This document shows positions 41,498 to 50,724 of a stretch of DNA of 64,000 bases, in pieces. Position numbers and translations under genes: made by a program. Source of the stretch: Ephemeroptericola cinctiostellae. GTDB taxonomy: Bacteria; Pseudomonadota; Gammaproteobacteria; Burkholderiales; Burkholderiaceae. Numbering within the stretch: position 1 is the first letter of the stretch; every line of letters starts with the position of its first letter. The DNA lies in the NCBI RefSeq assembly GCF_003339525.1, contig NZ_CP031124.1, forward strand, positions 2,108,001 through 2,172,000, given 5' to 3'. The notes under the pieces were generated by a model. The model did not search any database and was not told where the DNA came from. It saw only the letters and a list, made by a program, of their open reading frames with translations.

Positions 41498-41516
41498 TTG
41501 AACAAAATAAATCAAT

Positions 41517-41547
41517 AAAAAAGAGTGCATGTTATGCACTCTTTTTT
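41517..41547 (+). terminator. Terminator after slyD
   Basis: The perfect hairpin AAAAAAGAGTGCAT-GTT-ATGCACTCTTTTTT is followed by T residues. Confidence 0.9.
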
Positions 41548-41705
41548 ATTGGTGAAAGCTGCCCCTATTTCGCCATACCGTGATTGGCACGGCCTCTCTA
41601 AAAGCAGGAAATACGAGACAAACCTGCAATAACGTATCGAATTTCTTATGGTTTTGACCATACTGCCATATTAACTTAACGTTTTTGATCCAACATTTTT
41701 TACCA

Positions 41706-44700
41706 CTAAACCCAGTTTGCCGCAATCACAGGATTCAAAGCGGTTTGATAGCTGGAGGGTAAAGTAGTTTGTCCAGCAGCAGGCGGCGAAAATGCAGACA
41801 TGGCCGCAACCAAAGCATTCACGTTGCCATCCGCCAGTGTCTTGCCTCCTGCAGTGATGGACTCGACATGGTTGGCACTGCTGACATACCAATTCTTAAT
41901 GGTGACTTTATCTGTGGTGCCAATCACACTCACCACCAAATCATTGCCCGTATGGGTCAACCAGAGTTGGCTGTTGGTCACACCGGTTTGGAATGCCAAG
42001 GTGTCGCTGTTGCCCACCGTTGCATCGGCATCGGTCAATGTGTCTTGACCATCGCCACGATTAAATTGGTAGGTGTCATTGCCAGTGCCACCAAATAAGG
42101 TGTCATTGCCTAGGCCTGCGTACAAAGTGTCGTTACCACCATTGCCCACCATAAAATCATTGCCCGCTTGTCCGACCAAAGCATTGGCATACACGCTGCC
42201 ATTCAAGGTGTCGTTGCCGAGTCCGCCACGGAGGTTTTCAATATTGTAAAAGATGTCCAAGCCTGCACCCACGGTGTTTTGCTGGGTCGCAAGGCGCAAA
42301 TCAACGCTGACAGCCGCAGTTGAGTCGAAGTAGTCCGCCCAGTCATTGCCATCCCCCCCACTTAAGCTGTCATTGCCCAAACCACCATTCAGGATGTCGT
42401 TGCCAGCCCCACCGATGAGGTTGTCATTGCCTGCATTACCAAACAGAGCGTCGTTCCCAGCTTGACCATCAAGCACATTGTCTGAGGCATTGCCTTTCAG
42501 ATTGTCGTTGGCACTGCCAGCACGAACGTTTTCAATGTTTGTGAGGGTATCTGAACCACCCGCACCCGTGACTTGAACCGTTGTGATGTTCAAATTGACA
42601 TTGACACTGGCCGTCATGTCGACATAATCGGCCCAATCGATCCCATCGCCACCATTCAATACATCGTTGCCTAAACCGCCACGCAACGTGTCATTGCCTG
42701 TACCACCATCCAGAGTGTCGTTGCCCGCAAAACCCAGCAAGGAGTCGTTGCCCGCCATGCCCGATAAAGCATTTGCAATCGCATTACCTCGAAGCATGTC
42801 ATTGGCACTGCCACCACGGGCATTTTCAATGCTGTGCAGAGTATCAAGCCCACCCGCATTGGTGTTTTGCTGTATGGTCACCCCCAAGTCAACGGCGACA
42901 GCAGCAGTCATGTCGCTGTAATCGGCCCAATCCGTACCATAACCACCATCCATCTCATCATTACCTGCACCACCCCTCAAGATGTCATTGCCTGCATCAC
43001 CAAATAAATAATCGTTACCAGCCAAACCCATGAGGAGGTTATTGGCAGAGTTACCTGAGAGCCAGTTGTTCAATGCATTGCCTGCACCATTGGCCGCAGC
43101 ATTACCCACCAAATAAAGCTCTTCAACGTTGGCGGACAAAGTGAAACTGCTTGTGCTGAACACGGAGTCAATCCCTGCATTTGCAGCCTCAGTCACCACA
43201 TCGCTGCTGTTGTCCACAACATACATGTCGTCACCAAGTCCACCTGCCATTGAATCAACGCCTGCACCACCACTCAAATAGTCATCGCCTGCATTGCCTG
43301 TGAGCGTGTCAGCGGCAGATGTGCCCACAAAAGTATGGTTGACCAGATCATCCAGCGTCCAAATGGTTCCATCCTCAAACACGATATTCTGAATGGGGTT
43401 GTAAGCATTGTTAGGTCCTGTACTATAAAAATAGTTTTTAATGGTGATACTGTCTGCAGTACCTGCAATGGACAACACCAAGTCACTGCTGTTTGTGGAT
43501 GAGTGAGTGGCAATAATTTCAGTAACCAACACCCCTGCCTTAAACTGCAACGTATTCAACTTCGTTGATGAAGTGTTGTAATCAGACGCAATCTCGTCTG
43601 CCCCATCCCCTTTGCCAAACACGTACGTGTCATTGCCATCATAGCCATAGAGCAAATCATTACCCGCACCACCCGTGATGGTATCCGCCAAAGCGGTGCC
43701 CACAATCGTGTCATCACCAACACCACCGGTCATCGCTTGCAAGCGAATGCGGTCTAAATTCCAAACAGTGCCATCATTGAACACAAACTGTTGAACTGGG
43801 TTGGATGAGTTGCTTGGCGTGCCATTTGATGAACTACTAAAGAAGTTGTTGATAAAAACAGAATCCGTGGTGCCCGCAATGCTCACCAAAATAGCAGAAC
43901 CTGAACGTGTCACAACCAATTCACTCGGCGCAACACCCGCCTTAAACAACAATGTATTCAATTTGCCAGATGAAGTATCATAATCAGAAGCAATCTCGTC
44001 TGCCCCATCCCCTTTGCCAAACACGTACGTGTCATTGCCATCATAGCCATAGAGCAAATCATTACCCGCACCACCCGTGATGGTATCCGCCAAAGCGGTG
44101 CCCACAATCGTGTCATCACCAACACCACCGGTCATCGCTTGCAAGCGAATGCGGTCTAAATTCCAAACAGTGCCATCATTGAACACAAACTGTTGAACCG
44201 GGTTGGATGAGTTGCTTGGCGTGCCATTTGATGAACTACTAAAGAAGTTGTTGATAAAAACAGAATCCGTGGTGCCCGCAATGCTCACCAAAATAGCAGA
44301 ACCTGAACGTGTCACAACCAATTCACTCGGCGCAACACCCGCCTTAAACAACAATGTATTCAATTTGCCAGATGAAGTATCATAATCAGAAGCAATCTCG
44401 TCTGCCCCATCCCCTTTGCCAAACACGTACGTGTCATTGCCATCATAGCCATAGAGCAAATCATTACCCGCACCACCCGTGATGGTATCCGCCAAAGCGG
44501 TGCCCACAATTGTGTCATCACCAACACCACCGGTCATCGCTTGCAAGCGAATGCGGTCTAAATTCCAAACAGTGCCATCATTGAACACAAACTGTTGAAC
44601 CGGGTTGGATGAGTTGCTTGGCGTGCCATTTGATGAACTACTAAAGAAGTTGTTGATAAAAACAGAATCCGTGGTGCCCGCAATGCTCACCAAAATAGCA

Positions 44701-45398
44701 GAACCTGAACGTGTCACAACCAATTCACTCGGCGCAACACCCGCCTTAAACAACAATGTATTCAATTTGCCAGATGAAGTATCATAATCAGAAGCAATCT
44801 CGTCTGCCCCATCCCCTTTGCCAAACACGTACGTGTCATTGCCATCATAGCCATAGAGCAAATCATTACCCGCACCACCCGTGATGGTATCCGCCAAAGC
44901 GGTGCCCACAATTGTGTCATCACCAACACCACCGGTCATCGCTTGCAAGCGAATGCGGTCTAAATTCCAAACAGTGCCATCATTGAACACAAACTGTTGA
45001 ACCGGGTTGGATGAGTTGCTTGGCGTGCCATTTGATGAACTACTAAAGAAGTTGTTGATAAAAACAGAATCCGTGGTGCCCGCAATGCTCACCAAAATAG
45101 CAGAACCTGAACGTGTCACAACCAATTCACTCGGCGTAATCCCCTCCTTAAACAACAACGTATTTAATTTTGTTGATGAACTATCGGAATCATAAAAAAT
45201 CTCGTCTGCGCCATCGCCTTTACCAAATACATACGTGTCATTGCCTGATTCACCATACAACATGTCATTACCCGAGCCACCTTCTAATGTATCATTGCCA
45301 GCATCGCCTTTCAGTGTGTCATCACCAGCCAAGCCGTACAACCCATCTGCACCTACTGAGCCAACCAAATAATCGTTTCCTGAAGTTCCATTAGCCAT
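41706..45398 (-). CDS. Large RTX (hemolysin-type calcium-binding repeat) protein
   Basis: A 1230-residue acidic protein that starts directly in RTX repeats (GNDYLVGSVGADGLYGLAGD) without a Sec signal. The N-terminal 650 residues are repeats of an RTX block plus an HCBP-related domain (YVFGKGDGADEI, then SELVVTRSGSAILVSIAGTT, then VQQFVFNDGTVWNLDRI). From about 660 on there are further GGxGNDxL blocks, and the end has an RTX-associated stretch before a non-repeat tail ending in ANWV. The protein should be exported by a type I system through an uncleaved C-terminal signal, fold with calcium outside and act as an adhesin or matrix protein; no catalytic domain is seen. No T1SS genes are in the window. 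AAGGGG precedes the ATG. Confidence 0.88.
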   Translation of the reverse strand: MANGTSGNDYLVGSVGADGLYGLAGDDTLKGDAGNDTLEGGSGNDMLYGESGNDTYVFGKGDGADEIFYDSDSSSTKLNTLLFKEGITPSELVVTRSGSAILVSIAGTTDSVFINNFFSSSSNGTPSNSSNPVQQFVFNDGTVWNLDRIRLQAMTGGVGDDTIVGTALADTITGGAGNDLLYGYDGNDTYVFGKGDGADEIASDYDTSSGKLNTLLFKAGVAPSELVVTRSGSAILVSIAGTTDSVFINNFFSSSSNGTPSNSSNPVQQFVFNDGTVWNLDRIRLQAMTGGVGDDTIVGTALADTITGGAGNDLLYGYDGNDTYVFGKGDGADEIASDYDTSSGKLNTLLFKAGVAPSELVVTRSGSAILVSIAGTTDSVFINNFFSSSSNGTPSNSSNPVQQFVFNDGTVWNLDRIRLQAMTGGVGDDTIVGTALADTITGGAGNDLLYGYDGNDTYVFGKGDGADEIASDYDTSSGKLNTLLFKAGVAPSELVVTRSGSAILVSIAGTTDSVFINNFFSSSSNGTPSNSSNPVQQFVFNDGTVWNLDRIRLQAMTGGVGDDTIVGTALADTITGGAGNDLLYGYDGNDTYVFGKGDGADEIASDYNTSSTKLNTLQFKAGVLVTEIIATHSSTNSSDLVLSIAGTADSITIKNYFYSTGPNNAYNPIQNIVFEDGTIWTLDDLVNHTFVGTSAADTLTGNAGDDYLSGGAGVDSMAGGLGDDMYVVDNSSDVVTEAANAGIDSVFSTSSFTLSANVEELYLVGNAAANGAGNALNNWLSGNSANNLLMGLAGNDYLFGDAGNDILRGGAGNDEMDGGYGTDWADYSDMTAAVAVDLGVTIQQNTNAGGLDTLHSIENARGGSANDMLRGNAIANALSGMAGNDSLLGFAGNDTLDGGTGNDTLRGGLGNDVLNGGDGIDWADYVDMTASVNVNLNITTVQVTGAGGSDTLTNIENVRAGSANDNLKGNASDNVLDGQAGNDALFGNAGNDNLIGGAGNDILNGGLGNDSLSGGDGNDWADYFDSTAAVSVDLRLATQQNTVGAGLDIFYNIENLRGGLGNDTLNGSVYANALVGQAGNDFMVGNGGNDTLYAGLGNDTLFGGTGNDTYQFNRGDGQDTLTDADATVGNSDTLAFQTGVTNSQLWLTHTGNDLVVSVIGTTDKVTIKNWYVSSANHVESITAGGKTLADGNVNALVAAMSAFSPPAAGQTTLPSSYQTALNPVIAANWV
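43589..45196 (-). repeat. Four tandem 402-bp repeats inside the RTX gene
   Basis: Units at about 43589-43990, 43991-44392, 44393-44794 and 44795-45196 are almost identical at DNA level, with only scattered single-base differences (for example CACAATCGTG or CACAATTGTG). Each encodes 134 residues: one RTX block and one HCBP-related domain. The outermost 80 bases of the last unit are diverged. Near-identity points to recent expansion or gene conversion and makes copy number uncertain in assembly. Confidence 0.93.
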
Positions 45399-45438
45399 TG
45401 TTTTCCCCTTAATTATTGTTTGAACACATCCGACCTAA

Positions 45439-45466
45439 AAACACTTACGAATATTTACAAGTGTTT
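45439..45466. promoter_or_regulatory. Inverted repeat upstream of the RTX gene
   Basis: AAACACTT and AAGTGTTT, eight bases each, are separated by 12 bases, 40 bases before the RTX start. It may be an operator or part of the leader transcript. Its role is inferred from position only. Confidence 0.4.
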
Positions 45467-45527
45467 AATATAAATTTCAATATCTATCTATATGAGAATT
45501 ATCTTCGCATTTATATTAAAAATCAAC

Positions 45528-45541
45528 CCTACTAAAGTAGG
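45528..45541. promoter_or_regulatory. Dyad CCTACT-AA-AGTAGG between RTX and response regulator genes
   Basis: A perfect 14-base dyad lies in the middle of the 257-base divergent intergenic region. Its size suits a LuxR/NarL-type dimer, and such a regulator gene starts 115 bases away. Binding is untested. Confidence 0.4.
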
Positions 45542-45655
45542 ATGTTTTATGAAGATAAACTTGTTATCATGTATTGCCTCCCGCAAAGCGGCAATCTAGA
45601 ATATCGTGCACATGAATAGCGCATAAATAAATGTGTATAAAAACGTGATTTCGTC

Positions 45656-46300
45656 ATGAACACAAACGCCCCCCACGCCATCGTCATTGATGACCACCCA
45701 TTGGTCGCACGTGGCATTGCTAACTTCTTAACATCACATTGTCATTTTGAGCAAGCACATGCTGTTTCAAACGTGGCTACTCTATGGCAACAGCTTCAAC
45801 ACCACACCCCTCAACTCATCGTGCTTGATTTTTGGTTACCTGAAGGCACATCACTGCCCTTGCTGAAACAATTACACGAGCAATACCCAAAAACAGCGGT
45901 ACTGATCATCAGCGCCGATGATGATGCGGCCATTCAAAATAAGGTCTGCACCATGGGGGCCAGTGGATTCATTCACAAACAAGAATCTCCCGATGTGTTT
46001 GCTCAAGTAGTGGCTACGCTGCTGATGGGGAAAACGTGGTTTCAAAGCTCTGCGGATTGCATTCAACGCAATGTGCAACCCAAAGAAATTCCAGTGACGG
46101 CGGCAGAGCTTGGATTGACTGCACGGCAGGGTGAAGTGCTGATCATGGTGCTGATGGGTTTGCCCAATAAACGCATTGCTCAAAAGCTGTCGCTGTCTGA
46201 ACAAACCGTCAAAGAGCATGTCACTTGTATCCTTGAACGGCTTCAGGTTAAAACCCGCATTGAAATCATCACCAAATTGCGCGGTAGACGGGTGGAATGA
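45656..46300 (+). CDS. Two-component response regulator, LuxR/NarL type
   Basis: A 214-residue DNA-binding regulator. The receiver domain has the acidic pocket IDDHP (Asp12, Asp13), the phospho-acceptor Asp58 in LIVLDFWLP and a conserved Lys (FIHKQ). The C-terminal LuxR-type HTH (about residues 150-210) reads LTARQGEVLIMVLMGLPNKR, then LSLSEQTVKEHVTCILERL. The histidine kinase gene begins directly after its stop codon, so the two are coupled. It is divergent from the RTX gene and is the natural candidate to control it. Confidence 0.92.
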   Translation: MNTNAPHAIVIDDHPLVARGIANFLTSHCHFEQAHAVSNVATLWQQLQHHTPQLIVLDFWLPEGTSLPLLKQLHEQYPKTAVLIISADDDAAIQNKVCTMGASGFIHKQESPDVFAQVVATLLMGKTWFQSSADCIQRNVQPKEIPVTAAELGLTARQGEVLIMVLMGLPNKRIAQKLSLSEQTVKEHVTCILERLQVKTRIEIITKLRGRRVE

Positions 46301-48136
46301 ATGTGGCGCACAAAACAAACACCCGACACCGCACACAACCAGACAGAATCCATTCATTTAGACCGCATCAGTGTGTCAGGTAAGCTGCGTCTATTGGACA
46401 TGGCCTATTCTAGGCTGCGTTTTGGCGTTTTTTCCATGCCTTATGTGTCGATTATTTTGGCATGGTTTTATCAACGAACAAACGGTGGTGATTATCGCGT
46501 GCTGATGTGGTCGGCTGCTTATTTTATCGCAGCCATCACCTCATGTTTTATACACCAAGCGTATCGACGTGATGCCCAACGACTTTCAGCTGAATTGATG
46601 TACCTAAAATGGCTGCCCATTGTTCAAAAATCCGCCTTGCTCCATGGCTTTGGTCTGTTTATTCTGCTGCCATTGGTCAGCCAAACCGCCATTTTTGAAT
46701 TCAAATACATCTATATTTTAACAATAGCGGCCATCATGGCTGGCAATGCCACACACCAAGCGCCGATTTTAAGCATTTTTAAACGATTCTTTATGGTGGG
46801 ATGGAATGGCACCGTATTGTTGATCCCGTGGACACTGCATGATGCAGAATGGCCCTACGCCATGCTGCTTTCTATCTCCTATAGCTTGGGCATGTACCGA
46901 CACGCTAAAATTTCGCATCACTTTTTTGTCCGAATGGTGTGGCTGGAAGAAGAAGGTGCTCGACTGGCGAGCAATTATAAAGATGCCAAAGAAGCCGCTG
47001 AAGAAGCGCTCAAAGTAAAAAATGTCTTCCTCACCACAGCCAGCCACGATTTGCGGCAACCCGTGCACGCCATGGGTTTTTTAATTGAATCAATCTCCCG
47101 CCGCAACACAGACCCCTCATTGCGCTCTTCTTTGATGGATTTAAAACAAAGCGTTCACTCCGTGACGCAAATGTTCAATTCATTGTTGGATCTATCAAAA
47201 ATAGAAGCTGGGGCCGTGCAAATCAAAAATGAAATCATCGCTTTGGATCCACTCATTGAAGATGTGGTCTCAATCTTCCATGAGGAAGCAAAATCCAGGG
47301 GTTTACAATTGCGCATTAAATCCACGCACAATCAAGCCGCAGTCGATGCCGATGCCATGTTGTTGCGCCAATCCATCAGCAATTTAATACACAACGCGCT
47401 GCGTTACACCAAGCATGGAGGGGCTTTGATTTCAGCCAGAAAACGCAACAACGACTGGCAAATTGAGGTGTGGGACACAGGCATTGGGGTCGCAGCTGAG
47501 GATCAAAACAACATTTATTCGCCTTTTTTTCGCCATCAACACGCATGGCGCATTGACAGCGAAGGCCACGGACTTGGGCTTGCCGTGGTCGCCCGCTGTG
47601 CGGGGCTCATGGGGGCAACATATGGATTCACATCACGAGATGGCCGTGGCTCAAAATTTTGGCTGCGCTTGCCAGCAGTAGCAAATGACACTCAAGCAGC
47701 GCTTCGAGCTCAAGATGCACACGCTGCAACATACACCCATGCGTATTTACACCCCTTGTCTGGGCAATGCCTTATTGTCGATGATGACCCTCTGGTGTGC
47801 CAAGCATGGGAGTCACTGCTATTGTCATGGCATGTGCAGGTTCGATGCGTCGCCTCATCGCTCCAAGCATTATCCGCCATAAACGCGGGTTTTCAGCCTC
47901 AGGTCATTTTGTGTGACCAAAGGCTGCGTGCAGGAGAAAGTGGTTTTGATGTTTTGCGTGGATTATTAGAACGCTGTCCAAATGCACGTGGTGCCATGAT
48001 CAGTGGAGAATTCGACTCCCCTGAGCTGAGACAGGCCGAGCATGAAGGCTACCTTGTGCTGCACAAACCTTTAGATCCAGAAAAACTGCATGTCCTTTTG
48101 ACACGCTGGTTAAGTCAACTCGATTCAAATCAATAA
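46301..48136 (+). CDS. Hybrid sensor histidine kinase
   Basis: A 611-residue inner-membrane sensor. Five to six hydrophobic segments fill residues about 42-205, with no large periplasmic domain. A coiled linker leads to the HisKA domain with phospho-acceptor His249 in ASHDLRQPVHAMGF. The HATPase domain has the N box (NLIHNALRYT), the G1 block DTGIGV and GHGLGLAVVARCAG. A C-terminal receiver (VDDDPLVC, Asp539 in ILCDQRL, Lys near 583) allows internal or feedback phosphotransfer. Start ATG follows the TGA of the regulator gene with no gap. The membrane-embedded sensor suggests sensing of a lipophilic or membrane signal (inference). Confidence 0.92.
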   Translation: MWRTKQTPDTAHNQTESIHLDRISVSGKLRLLDMAYSRLRFGVFSMPYVSIILAWFYQRTNGGDYRVLMWSAAYFIAAITSCFIHQAYRRDAQRLSAELMYLKWLPIVQKSALLHGFGLFILLPLVSQTAIFEFKYIYILTIAAIMAGNATHQAPILSIFKRFFMVGWNGTVLLIPWTLHDAEWPYAMLLSISYSLGMYRHAKISHHFFVRMVWLEEEGARLASNYKDAKEAAEEALKVKNVFLTTASHDLRQPVHAMGFLIESISRRNTDPSLRSSLMDLKQSVHSVTQMFNSLLDLSKIEAGAVQIKNEIIALDPLIEDVVSIFHEEAKSRGLQLRIKSTHNQAAVDADAMLLRQSISNLIHNALRYTKHGGALISARKRNNDWQIEVWDTGIGVAAEDQNNIYSPFFRHQHAWRIDSEGHGLGLAVVARCAGLMGATYGFTSRDGRGSKFWLRLPAVANDTQAALRAQDAHAATYTHAYLHPLSGQCLIVDDDPLVCQAWESLLLSWHVQVRCVASSLQALSAINAGFQPQVILCDQRLRAGESGFDVLRGLLERCPNARGAMISGEFDSPELRQAEHEGYLVLHKPLDPEKLHVLLTRWLSQLDSNQ

Positions 48137-48322
48137 ACAATAAAGGTTCAGCATTCAGTCGTCATTTGAGCCCTCAACAAACGCCCCATCCTTGCAATCC
48201 ATCACAGGGCTTTGCCCTTCAAGCACATTTTTAAATGAAGCCCATAAAAATTACCGACTTTTTTTAACCCCGTCGGCTGTAAACCGTTAAAATACACACA
48301 ACCAATCACAGATGGATTTTCA

Positions 48323-49063
48323 ATGAACACTTTCGGCACGCGTTGCCCTGCTTGTTTGACCGCATTCAAAGTGAATGCCGACTTATTGCGCTTGCATGAT
48401 GGGTATGGCACGTGTGGTCAATGTGCGCATGCCTTTGATATGCAGGCCGCATTATTTCTGTTGCCCCCCCATGACATTCATTTCATTGATGTCCCTGCAA
48501 CAACAGATCAGCAAAGGCCAGAACTCAATGCCATCGTCACCATCCTGGATGACCGTGCTGAAACACCGATTGCAAAAGACACCAACACAGCCCCAATATC
48601 ACGAGATGGTGCCCTTAAACGCATCAATCCAGTCAGCTTTGTACCGCAACCAATCACGGACATGTTTTATCGTGTGACAAATAACAACGAGCTGCATGCA
48701 CCCGCGATTTTTGTACCATCCACCAAGTCAACAAAGCCAACCGAGCCGACTGAGTCTGCCCACGCAACAAACAACATCAGTTTTCACACAGAACAGCCAA
48801 CCACAACAGAAATCCCTTTAACCGCACCGATTGCCAAAGTGGCGCCTGTCGTCATCACTTACAATGCGCCTCCAGTCAGTGTGTTACAGGGGGTCAATGG
48901 TGGAAAATCAGTTCATACCAAATGGATCAATGCCGCTTGTTGGGTGCTACTTGTGGGCGCATGTTTGCAAACCGCAGGCCTGTTTTCTCGTGAAGTCAGC
49001 CGCACCCTACCTTTCACTCGAGCGGTGTATGAACAACTGCATTTACCCACGGATCGCGGATGA
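48323..49063 (+). CDS. Zinc-ribbon membrane protein, short DUF3426-like
   Basis: A 246-residue protein. The N-terminal zinc ribbon has two CxxC pairs (RCPACLTAFKV and YGTCGQCAHAF). A low-complexity Thr/Pro linker spans about residues 60-195 and a single transmembrane helix (about 206-225, INAACWVLLVGACLQTAGLF) lies near the end. DUF3426 proteins have this plan but normally continue for about 100 residues after the helix; here only about 20 follow, so the periplasmic domain is absent. The stop overlaps the ubiC start (ATGA). Function is unknown. Confidence 0.75.
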   Translation: MNTFGTRCPACLTAFKVNADLLRLHDGYGTCGQCAHAFDMQAALFLLPPHDIHFIDVPATTDQQRPELNAIVTILDDRAETPIAKDTNTAPISRDGALKRINPVSFVPQPITDMFYRVTNNNELHAPAIFVPSTKSTKPTEPTESAHATNNISFHTEQPTTTEIPLTAPIAKVAPVVITYNAPPVSVLQGVNGGKSVHTKWINAACWVLLVGACLQTAGLFSREVSRTLPFTRAVYEQLHLPTDRG

Positions 49064-49635
49064 GTCGTGCGCTTCATTCACCTTGGCAGTGGCATGTCCC
49101 GCGGATTGATTTGTCTCACACCCATTGGTTAACCGATTCAGGCTCTTTGACTCAAAAATTAAAAAACCACTGCCAGCATTTCTCAGTTCAACGCATCAAT
49201 CAATTGTCATCCCCTTTGAGTTTATCGGAAACCATCCCGATGCAGCTGCCCCGTGGTCGATCTGTATTACAACGTCAAGTGTTGCTCATTTGTAATGGTG
49301 TGCCTGCTGTGTTCGCCCACACCGTCACACCGATAGAACGTGTGGGTCGCGACTGGCCCTTTTTCAATCAATTGGGCAACCGCGCATTGGGCGTGGCATT
49401 GTTTTCTAACCCATTGATTCGTCGCGATTCGTTCGAATACACGCGCTTGTGCTCGCAAGATGACTTGTATCAAATGGCTCAAAGGGCATTAAATGGGCAT
49501 GGCTTTGACATTGCACTGCCCAGCCACTTATGGGCACGCCGTTGCGTGTTCACGCACACCCGCCATGCCAACAGCCGAATGATGGTCACAGAGGTCATGT
49601 TGCCATCCGTTTATGCGCTTCAACCCACCCCTTAA
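49060..49635 (+). CDS. ubiC: Chorismate pyruvate-lyase (UbiC-like)
   Basis: A 191-residue cytosolic enzyme that turns chorismate into 4-hydroxybenzoate plus pyruvate for ubiquinone synthesis. Family blocks seen are LTDSGSLTQKLK near residue 24, RSVLQRQVLLICNGVPAVFA with the active-site Arg, LGNRALGVALFS, and the C-terminal LWARRCVF. The usual partner ubiA is not adjacent. The start overlaps the zinc-ribbon gene by four bases, so translation is coupled. Confidence 0.88.
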   Translation: MSRALHSPWQWHVPRIDLSHTHWLTDSGSLTQKLKNHCQHFSVQRINQLSSPLSLSETIPMQLPRGRSVLQRQVLLICNGVPAVFAHTVTPIERVGRDWPFFNQLGNRALGVALFSNPLIRRDSFEYTRLCSQDDLYQMAQRALNGHGFDIALPSHLWARRCVFTHTRHANSRMMVTEVMLPSVYALQPTP

Positions 49636-49665
49636 ATCCCACTGGGGTTTCATATTTGGATCACC

Positions 49666-50460
49666 ATGCTCGACACCTCAGCCCTAAAAACCATGCGCCC
49701 CTTGTTCATCACGCCATGTTATGGCGCCATGGTGACCAGTGCATTCACCACCAGCCTGCTTGCGCTCAACAATGCACTGTGGCAAGTGGGCATGAACGCA
49801 CAGATCCAACTCAACCCTGGCGACAGCCTTGTGACCCGTGCACGCAATAATTCAGTCGTCCAATTTTTAGCCGCACCCGAGTTCACCCATTTATTTTGGA
49901 TTGATGCCGATGTCGGTTTCACGCCTGACGCAGTGTTTCGACTTTTGTTGGCAGATCGTGATGTGGCCGCAGGCGCTTACCCGATCAAACGCATCCATTG
50001 GCCTGAACAAATGCCAGCAGGCATGAGCAGCACTGACTTCATCAACGCGCACACCGCATTCCCTGTGAATGCAGCACACGGCAATCAAAGCATGGCTTTG
50101 CACATTGATGGCGATGGTTTTTTAGAGGTCTCTGAAGCCCCTACAGGTTTTATGGCGATTAAACGCGAAGTGCTGATCACCATGATGGCTCGTTTACCTG
50201 AACTCAGATACACGCCCGATGGCCCACCCGATCGCCCGCATCGAGATTTGTTTTACCGCTTTTTCGACGTGATGGTTGAACCCGAGACCAACCGTTATTT
50301 ATCTGAGGATTACGCTTTTTGCCGACGCTGGCGTGATTTGGGCGGTAAAGTCTATATCGACACCACCTCAAAACTACAGCACCAAGGGCCATATACTTTC
50401 TCTGGGGATTTTCAAGAAACTTACCGCTTAAATCCAGACATGGCCTGTGGCGGGGTTTAA
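49666..50460 (+). CDS. GT-A-fold glycosyltransferase-like protein
   Basis: A 264-residue protein with a nucleotide-sugar binding N-terminal half: RPLFITPCYGAMV, GDSLVTRARNNSVVQFL and WIDADVGF, where DAD at residues 80-82 is the metal-binding DxD-type motif. The block GAYPIKRIHWP and the C-terminal LSEDYAFCRRWRDLGGKVYID fit acceptor binding and catalysis in GT-A enzymes. No signal or membrane segment is seen. The acceptor is unknown; position after ubiC does not help. The codon use is like its neighbours. Confidence 0.78.
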   Translation: MLDTSALKTMRPLFITPCYGAMVTSAFTTSLLALNNALWQVGMNAQIQLNPGDSLVTRARNNSVVQFLAAPEFTHLFWIDADVGFTPDAVFRLLLADRDVAAGAYPIKRIHWPEQMPAGMSSTDFINAHTAFPVNAAHGNQSMALHIDGDGFLEVSEAPTGFMAIKREVLITMMARLPELRYTPDGPPDRPHRDLFYRFFDVMVEPETNRYLSEDYAFCRRWRDLGGKVYIDTTSKLQHQGPYTFSGDFQETYRLNPDMACGGV

Positions 50461-50660
50461 AAACAACAAGAAACTCACGGGACAGCCTACTCATCACAGG
50501 CGATTTGTCAGATAGTCTAGAGAATAAGCGACAAGGCATGGCTTGGCACAAGCGCAAAAATTCAGCTATACTGCTTTCAAGCAGCGCGTCTGTTTGCGCA
50601 TCTCGCACAAACACGGAAAGCCCACCTGAACGAAACCGAACAGGCAGGACATTCAAAGCA

Positions 50661-50696
50661 CAATCACAAACCCTCCGCCAAGATGACTTGTGATTG
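50661..50696. terminator. Inverted repeat between glycosyltransferase and bacteriocin-like genes
   Basis: CAATCACAA and TTGTGATTG, a perfect nine-base stem with an 18-base loop, lie 29 bases beyond the stop of the minus-strand gene. It lacks a T run, so it may be a weak terminator or a protein-binding site. The rest of 50461-50724 has no gene that I can support. Confidence 0.35.
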
Positions 50697-50724
50697 CGCC
50701 AAACAACATTCCAAAGGCGGCTGC

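Noticed and set aside
43801..45195. Four identical 60-residue plus-strand frames spaced by 402 bases
   Set aside because: They are antisense shadows of the tandem RTX repeats, not a gene family.
43589..45196. Regular repeats considered as a CRISPR array
   Set aside because: The period is 402 bases with no short repeat/spacer pattern, and the repeats are translated as RTX domains.
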